DNA of 10,944 nt from Syntrophomonadaceae bacterium (GTDB lineage: Bacteria; Bacillota; Syntrophomonadia; Syntrophomonadales; Syntrophomonadaceae). The position numbers and the translations under genes were made by a program. The stretch's first letter is position 1, and every line of letters begins with the position of its first letter. Below the pieces are notes generated by a model. That model ran no database searches, was not told where the DNA came from, and saw only the letters and a list, made by a program, of their open reading frames with translations. This document shows, piece after piece, positions 6,758 through 10,944 of the stretch. The DNA is taken from contig JAQUBU010000057.1 in the NCBI GenBank assembly GCA_028686565.1, positions 1 through 10,944 on the forward strand, read 5' to 3'.

Positions 6758-7899
6758 AAAAAACTATAGTGGTCATTATATTAATATTTACTTTGCTCTT
6801 GTCAGGATGCGAAGCAACAGAGATAAGTAAATCCAGCATCCCTTTAGGTTTTGGCACCGATTACCAGAACCATAAAATCATCTTCACAAGCCAATTGGCC
6901 GATCCCCGTTCTCCTGAACAAAGTCCCGGGGAAGGGCCGCAGTTCACTGTATTATCTGCTGAAGGTGATACTGTAGCTGAGGCAGCTCGCAGGGTAATGC
7001 TCTCATTGTCTCAAACCCCCCTGTGGAGTCATTCCAGTCTGCTGTTATTCGGAGAAAATCTGGCCCGCACCGATATGGCTCTCTTTATGGACTTTGTGGC
7101 CCGCAACCGTTTTGTCCGGAAAAATATACCGGTAGTTGTAACCCATAATGCCACACCCGAAGAAATTCTTAATATCAAACCTCTGGTTTCTACCTATACC
7201 GCCACGGTGATTAAGGATATTTTTCAGACCCAGGAATCGCAAATGGGTATATATACACCCTTAACCTTGCTTGAACTCATGGATAAATTTGCAGCTCCTG
7301 GTATTGAACCCGTAGTCCCGATAGTGACTATCGATAAAAGCGGCCCGACAAAGAAGCTTAAGCTGGAAAATATGGCAGTTTTTAAAGGCCGCAAAATGGT
7401 AGGCACCTTAACCGAAGATGAAAGCCGCGGTTATCGATTCATGAGACCTGATATGATCCAGGGCGGAGTATTCGCCATACGTTCACCCCTTGATGAAACT
7501 AACTGGGTTACCCTGGAATTGTCGCGTTCGCAGGCAAAAATCACTCCGGTATTTCAGAATTCTGACATTAAAATGAAAATAGTCATAAAAGCTGAGGGGA
7601 ATTTTTATGAACAGGGCGGCAGCGGTGATCTGCTTACCATAAAAGAACTTCCCCGCATCGAGGAAGCAGGCAGCCAGGTAATCAAGAGCCACATATCGGC
7701 TTGCATTGATAAAGCACAAAGTTTGGAAAGCGATATTTTAGGCTGGGGCCAAATGGTTCATAGTTCAAATCCCGAACTGTGGAAAGAAATGCAGGCAGAT
7801 TGGGATTCTATTTTCCCCACTATAACTAGTGAAATAGAAGTCAAATATGAAATCAGAAGAAGCTATTTGACTGATAATTCCTTTATTTTTCGGGAGTAG
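6754..7899 (+). CDS. gerAC: Germinant receptor C subunit, GerAC-type lipoprotein (copy C1)
   Basis: This is a 381-residue lipoprotein. The signal peptide MKKTIVVIILIFTLLLSGC ends in a lipobox LSG-C (Cys19), predicting diacylglycerol attachment in the inner spore membrane. Family features are LSLSQTPLWSH (83-93), FMDFVARNRFVRKNIPV (111-127), GIYTP and GIEPVVP, MAVFKGRKMVGTL..ESRGY (207-227), and the C-terminal SDILGWGQ (326-333), PELWKEMQADW and FPTITSEIEVKYEIRRS. C subunits support assembly and function of the A-B-C receptor. After the cysteine it reads EATEIS rather than the WDxxEI usual in GerAC proteins and present in copy C2. It overlaps gerAA by 4 bases; the small D1 gene follows after 48 bases. 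C1 and C2 share many blocks and are clear paralogues. Confidence 0.95.
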   Translation: MKKTIVVIILIFTLLLSGCEATEISKSSIPLGFGTDYQNHKIIFTSQLADPRSPEQSPGEGPQFTVLSAEGDTVAEAARRVMLSLSQTPLWSHSSLLLFGENLARTDMALFMDFVARNRFVRKNIPVVVTHNATPEEILNIKPLVSTYTATVIKDIFQTQESQMGIYTPLTLLELMDKFAAPGIEPVVPIVTIDKSGPTKKLKLENMAVFKGRKMVGTLTEDESRGYRFMRPDMIQGGVFAIRSPLDETNWVTLELSRSQAKITPVFQNSDIKMKIVIKAEGNFYEQGGSGDLLTIKELPRIEEAGSQVIKSHISACIDKAQSLESDILGWGQMVHSSNPELWKEMQADWDSIFPTITSEIEVKYEIRRSYLTDNSFIFRE

Positions 7900-7947
7900 C
7901 TTCTTCGCCCGAAGGATTCGCCTTACGCCTTACGGGAGGAACGATAA

Positions 7948-8154
7948 ATGATTTGGATTCTGGTTCTTATTTATGTCCTTATAATCGCAACAGAAGTCCC
8001 ATCCCTTGTTAAGAGCAGAATGTATCCGGAACTGGCTGCTTTTGTGGTCGTATTTATGATTGGTTTGTACATCAGCCTGGCTTTTTTTTACGAATGGCCG
8101 CTCCGCGAGCCTTTCCAGGCTTTAATGAATCCTTATATGGACATGAAGATGTAA
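7948..8154 (+). CDS. Small two-helix germinant receptor D subunit (copy D1)
   Basis: This is a 68-residue membrane protein with GGGAGG 8 bases upstream of its ATG. Helix 1 spans about residues 1-17 and helix 2 about 29-49, joined by a short loop with K22 and R24, so the loop is probably cytosolic with both ends outside. Size, two-helix hairpin, and position after a gerC gene match the small D subunit (GerKD-like) found in some Bacillus and clostridial ger operons and reported to modulate receptor function. The loop region EVPSLVKSRMYPEL aligns without gaps to EGKPLIKKQLWKEL of the second small gene at 9584, supporting two genuine paralogues. The upstream gap carries a tandem CGCCTTA repeat (7919-7932). 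Homology to named D subunits is inferred from architecture, not from a search. Confidence 0.75.
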   Translation: MIWILVLIYVLIIATEVPSLVKSRMYPELAAFVVVFMIGLYISLAFFYEWPLREPFQALMNPYMDMKM

Positions 8155-8158
8155 GTAT

Positions 8159-8305
8159 AACGAGGCGAAAAGATGCTCCGTTTCTTTAAGGTTCAGGTTC
8201 CTATTAACAAAACAGGCGGCGGGTTACAACGAGGCGCTGCCTCGTTGTAACAGTATGTTGAAACTACTGCACAGTTTCTTCTGGTGCTTAAATTTCTGCC
8301 TCGTT
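8159..8305. repeat. Octamer AACGAGGC repeated in direct and inverted copies
   Basis: AACGAGGC occurs at 8159-8166 and 8228-8235, and its reverse complement GCCTCGTT at 8239-8246 and 8298-8305. The two inner copies form the perfect hairpin at 8223-8251 and the outer two flank it, so the whole unit is a nested inverted repeat. The stretch has no supported coding sequence. Confidence 0.6.
8223..8251. repeat. Perfect 13-bp palindromic stem between the two receptor sets
   Basis: GTTACAACGAGGC (8223-8235) is the exact reverse complement of GCCTCGTTGTAAC (8239-8251), with a GCT loop. Neither side is followed by a U-run, so it is not a standard intrinsic terminator. It may be an mRNA processing or stability element, a protein-binding site, or a mobile-repeat remnant. 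It separates D1 from C2. Confidence 0.85.
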
Positions 8306-8345
8306 GCAGCGATGCTTAAAGAATTTCTTCCATGATTATTTATAT

Positions 8346-8350
8346 GGAGG
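8346..8350 (+). promoter_or_regulatory. Ribosome binding site deciding the second gerC start
   Basis: GGAGG lies 5 bases before the ATG at 8356. It overlaps the in-frame ATG at 8344, and the further ATG at 8332 has no such site, so 8356 is preferred. Confidence 0.75.
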
Positions 8351-8355
8351 CCGGC

Positions 8356-9564
8356 ATGCTAAAAAAATTTTTGCTGTTTATTGGTATCTTATTTCTGCCC
8401 GTGCTCAGCGGATGCTGGGATCTGAAGGAAATTACTGCTAGTTCAATTTCCACCGGGGTGGGAATTGAACTGGAGGATGACGATAGAATTACCTTTTCAG
8501 CCCAGCTGATTCGTCCCCTTCCCCCCGGTGAAATAGGCAGTAGTAAAGTCGAGTCAGTGGTAACCAGCGCCAGTGATTATGGTGTGGCTATAGCTGCTCG
8601 CCGCTTCTCGCTTTCTCTCTCCAAGATTCCTGAATGGGCTCACGTAAAAACCTTTATCCTCGGCGAAAAGCTATGCGGGAAAGATCTGTCCCTGGCCATA
8701 GATTTTATGACCCGCAACCGAAATATACGGCCTGATATAAATCTGATGGTTGCATCACATACAACACCGGAAGAGCTATTATCCTCCCAATTATCGCAAA
8801 CTTATGACCTGGGCAGCGGCTTAAATGATCTTCTGACCCTTAGTGAAAAGCAATTGGGGATTTATGTTCCTACCACCATGGGCGAATTTACTTATAAGTT
8901 AACAACTCCAGGTATAGAACCGGTCGTCCCCCAGCTTACGCTGCAGGCAATAGATAATCCCAGCCCACCAGGTGAAAAAAACGGGGATAAGAAAACGGGA
9001 AATACAGATAATAAGAAAAGTAAAATAATTCTAAATGGGATGGCGGTTTTTAAGGGTAAGCGAATGGCAGGCTCACTGAATGAAATAGAAAGCCGCGGTT
9101 ACCGCTGGCTGAATTCATCTAACAAAGGGGGCGGCCTCTTCCAGGTAGCGAATCCATCAAACAATAATGAGCATATCGGCCTGGAGATAATTCACTTTAG
9201 CAGCAAAACCAGACCGCAGTTTGATGATGATGGCTTAAAAATGATAATTGATGTTAATGCTGAGCTTGGTTTCTACGAACAAGATAGCAGCAATCAACTT
9301 TATAGCCTTGAAATAAAAAAGGATATTGAAAAGGCTGCCGGCATGGAAATCAAAAAACAAATTACCGCATGTATTAACAAATCGCAAAACCTGAAAAGTG
9401 ATATTCTGGGCTGGGGTCAAACACTTCAACAATCCCGGCCAAATGAATGGAAGCAGTTATCCTCTGCCTGGCCAGAACAATTCCCCCTGGTGGAAAGTGA
9501 AATTAATGTCAAAACCAATTTAAAAAGAAGTATGCTGATCGACAAATCTTTTCAATTCAAATAA
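8356..9564 (+). CDS. gerAC: Germinant receptor C subunit, GerAC-type lipoprotein (copy C2)
   Basis: This is a 402-residue lipoprotein from the ATG at 8356, which gives a clean signal peptide MLKKFLLFIGILFLPVLSGC (Cys20). Upstream in-frame ATGs at 8332 and 8344 only add a poor extension. The mature protein begins CWDLKEI, the classic GerAC opening. Other blocks are RRFSLSLSKIPEWAH (82-96), DFMTRNRNIRPDINL (116-130), GIEPVVP (186-192), MAVFKGKRMAGSL..ESRGY (229-249), SDILGWGQ (348-355), PNEWKQL and FPLVESEINVKTNLKRS. Compared with C1 it carries an extra polar, Lys/Asn/Gly-rich linker (about 201-224), probably a flexible surface loop. D2 follows after 19 bases. The roughly 200-bp structured gap before it suggests that it begins a separate unit, though readthrough is possible. 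Confidence 0.95.
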   Translation: MLKKFLLFIGILFLPVLSGCWDLKEITASSISTGVGIELEDDDRITFSAQLIRPLPPGEIGSSKVESVVTSASDYGVAIAARRFSLSLSKIPEWAHVKTFILGEKLCGKDLSLAIDFMTRNRNIRPDINLMVASHTTPEELLSSQLSQTYDLGSGLNDLLTLSEKQLGIYVPTTMGEFTYKLTTPGIEPVVPQLTLQAIDNPSPPGEKNGDKKTGNTDNKKSKIILNGMAVFKGKRMAGSLNEIESRGYRWLNSSNKGGGLFQVANPSNNNEHIGLEIIHFSSKTRPQFDDDGLKMIIDVNAELGFYEQDSSNQLYSLEIKKDIEKAAGMEIKKQITACINKSQNLKSDILGWGQTLQQSRPNEWKQLSSAWPEQFPLVESEINVKTNLKRSMLIDKSFQFK

Positions 9565-9583
9565 TACTTGAGGGGTTATAAAA

Positions 9584-9829
9584 ATGCCAATTACCCTGGT
9601 TTATTCCTTGATAATTCTCTCCCTTTTGTTCTTCCTGCTGGAAGGGAAGCCCTTAATAAAAAAGCAGCTTTGGAAAGAATTAATAGTTGCAGCTTTCTTT
9701 TTGACAGTGGCTTTATCTTATGGATTGGAATTCGCTATGAACTGGAATGTTCTGCCTAATCCCAATAACTTGTTATTGATAGTAAAACCAATATCCGAGG
9801 CCTTTGAAGGCTTCTTCCAGGTAAACTGA
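9584..9829 (+). CDS. Small two-helix germinant receptor D subunit (copy D2)
   Basis: This is an 81-residue membrane protein. GAGGGG lies 8 bases before the ATG. Helix 1 is about residues 4-19 and helix 2 about 33-50, separated by a basic loop with K22, K26, K27 and K31; the C-terminal LPNPNNLLLIVKPI segment resembles the tails of small ger-operon D subunits. The loop aligns without gaps to that of D1. It lies 19 bases after C2 and 21 bases before B2, so it is a member of the same transcript. An overlapping ORF in another frame (from 9568) lacks these properties. Assignment is by size, topology, position and paralogy with D1. Confidence 0.78.
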   Translation: MPITLVYSLIILSLLFFLLEGKPLIKKQLWKELIVAAFFLTVALSYGLEFAMNWNVLPNPNNLLLIVKPISEAFEGFFQVN

Positions 9830-9850
9830 TAAATTAACAGGAGGTCTAAT

Positions 9851-10921
9851 ATGGAAGATAAACCGATTTCTGTGCACCAATTGTCATATTTGACCTTTCT
9901 GTTGCTAATTGGAAGTGCATTGGTATATGTCCCTTCCGAGGCAGCAGGACAGAGTGCCTGGATATCAACTATATTAGCCCTGATCCCAGGCATATTTATC
10001 CTTTACACCGTCATAAGACTGCAATCAATATTTCCCAATTATCGCATAAGCCAAATTAGTACCATGGTACTTGGCAAGGTGCCGGGAACCATTTTAAACA
10101 TGATATTTCTCTGGTCAGTATTTCTGTTTGCCCTTAGTCTGATTCATGAAATAGCCATCCTTCTCAAAATAATCTACCCCGTAATGCCTCGTACCATTTT
10201 GTATCCCATCCTGCTCCTGACCTGCATCTATTGTCTTTATCAGGGCTTGACTGTACTTGGCCGTTTAGGCGAACTATTCATATGGGGAAGTCTTGTTTTC
10301 ATTATCCTTGGTATTTTTATTGTTTTGCCGCTTGTCAACCTTTCCCATCTCACCCCAATTTTGTCAGGATGGAAGCCTCTGCTGGCCGGTGCTTTATACG
10401 CAGCCGACTGGCCATTTGACGAGATTGTAATTTTGGGCTTTTTCCTGCCTCTGATATCCGACCTTAATGAAAATAAGAAGAAGTTTTATTATTGGTATCT
10501 TATTGGGGGACTGGTGCTTATTATATTTGATGTGGAGATATTTGCCATATTGGGAACGGAGTTAAGCCAATTATTCTCCTTTCCGCTTTTTGAAGTTTTC
10601 CGGGTCGCTGGCTTCGGCGAATTTCGCCGGGTGGAAATAGCTTTCTTGATACTTTGGTTTATTACCGGAATTACTGCGATAATTTTGTACTACCAATCCC
10701 TGAATTTTTTGATTCAGGATATCTTTGCCCTCAAAGACTACAAAGCACTAATTATTCCGATAGGCTTGTGTCTGGTGGTTTTTCCGCTGTATATGTTCCC
10801 TTCAGATATTATCTATCAAAGCCTGGGCTATAAATATATCCCGATTTATACCTTTCCCATAAACCTGCTTTATCCTGCTATTATTCTTTTGGCCGCCAAA
10901 ATCAGAGGGGTGCCCCACTGA
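9851..10921 (+). CDS. gerAB: Germinant receptor B subunit, GerAB-type permease (copy B2)
   Basis: This is a 356-residue, about 10-helix spore germination permease. AGGAGG is 6 bases before the ATG. The N-terminus ISVHQLSYLTFLLLIGSAL is typical of GerAB/YndE proteins. GLTVLGRLGELF (132-143) and FPLFEVFRVAGF..FRRVEI (244-263) fall at nearly the same positions as the equivalent blocks of B1, showing a shared fold. WPFDE (187-191) is another feature of the mid-protein region. Overall identity with B1 looks low, so the two B subunits probably recognise different ligands, which is inference. The stop is followed by 23 bases that contain a strong AAGGGGGG, suggesting another plus-strand gene just past the edge. 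Confidence 0.93.
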   Translation: MEDKPISVHQLSYLTFLLLIGSALVYVPSEAAGQSAWISTILALIPGIFILYTVIRLQSIFPNYRISQISTMVLGKVPGTILNMIFLWSVFLFALSLIHEIAILLKIIYPVMPRTILYPILLLTCIYCLYQGLTVLGRLGELFIWGSLVFIILGIFIVLPLVNLSHLTPILSGWKPLLAGALYAADWPFDEIVILGFFLPLISDLNENKKKFYYWYLIGGLVLIIFDVEIFAILGTELSQLFSFPLFEVFRVAGFGEFRRVEIAFLILWFITGITAIILYYQSLNFLIQDIFALKDYKALIIPIGLCLVVFPLYMFPSDIIYQSLGYKYIPIYTFPINLLYPAIILLAAKIRGVPH

Positions 10922-10933
10922 CGACTGCGTGAC

Positions 10934-10941
10934 AAGGGGGG
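10934..10941 (+). promoter_or_regulatory. Ribosome-binding-site-like sequence at the window edge
   Basis: AAGGGGGG occurs 12 bases after the B2 stop and 3 bases from the window end. Its spacing fits a start codon a few bases beyond the edge, so the ger cluster may continue. Confidence 0.4.
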
Positions 10942-10944
10942 AAG

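Noticed and set aside
7919..7932. Tandem CGCCTTA repeat between C1 and D1
   Set aside because: Only two short copies; likely chance or slippage and not a repeat array.
8223..8251. Palindrome considered as an intrinsic terminator after D1
   Set aside because: The stem is perfect but neither strand has a U-run after it, so it is described as a repeat, not a terminator.
9568..9759. Plus-strand open frame overlapping the D2 gene
   Set aside because: It overlaps D2 in another frame, starts 4 bases after the C2 stop in front of the ribosome binding site, and shows no membrane or family pattern.
1..10944. CRISPR arrays, tRNA/rRNA genes, insertion sequences, phage genes
   Set aside because: None was recognisable in reading; gene order and composition look like ordinary chromosomal core plus a sporulation gene cluster.

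Overview
The window reads as chromosomal DNA of an endospore-forming member of the Bacillota. Moderate GC, strong AGGAGG-type ribosome binding sites, and the neighbours spoVT, yabM-like flippase, mazG, hup and rqcP point to the clostridial side rather than Bacillus: mazG lacks the YabN methylase half and an hup gene sits before rqcP. A Syntrophomonas- or Desulfotomaculum-like relative is plausible, but the genus cannot be fixed from this sequence.

Left half, minus strand (1-3778). Read in transcription order, the genes are spoVT (late forespore regulator), a yabM/SpoVB-type MOP-superfamily flippase, mazG (nucleotide pyrophosphohydrolase), hup (HU nucleoid protein) and rqcP (S4-domain ribosome-rescue protein, cut by the left edge). 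This is a conserved housekeeping/sporulation block. A good sigma-G-type promoter lies upstream of spoVT, a long hairpin follows it, and an extended -10 element precedes the flippase gene. spoVT is therefore probably its own transcription unit and the flippase gene starts a second one.

Right half, plus strand (4004-10944). Divergent from spoVT is a long cluster of spore germinant-receptor (GerA-family) genes: B1, A1, C1, D1, then a roughly 200-bp gap with a perfect palindrome, then C2, D2, B2. B subunits are permease-like membrane proteins, A subunits have a large soluble domain plus a membrane domain, C subunits are lipoproteins, and the D subunits are small two-helix membrane proteins that annotation often misses. 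Only one A subunit is visible against two each of B, C and D. The window ends on a ribosome-binding-site-like sequence, so a further gene, possibly a second A subunit, may begin just outside.

Functionally, the receptor proteins would be made in the forespore, placed in the inner spore membrane, and sense germinants to start exit from dormancy. In Bacillus subtilis SpoVT is known to modulate germinant-receptor gene expression, so its divergent placement here fits a regulator-target pair, though no operator is proven. I see no tRNA, rRNA, CRISPR array, insertion sequence or phage gene, and no gene-free stretch exceeds 300 bases. The most notable points are the unusual receptor-gene stoichiometry, the pair of small D subunits, and the structured gap between the two receptor sets.
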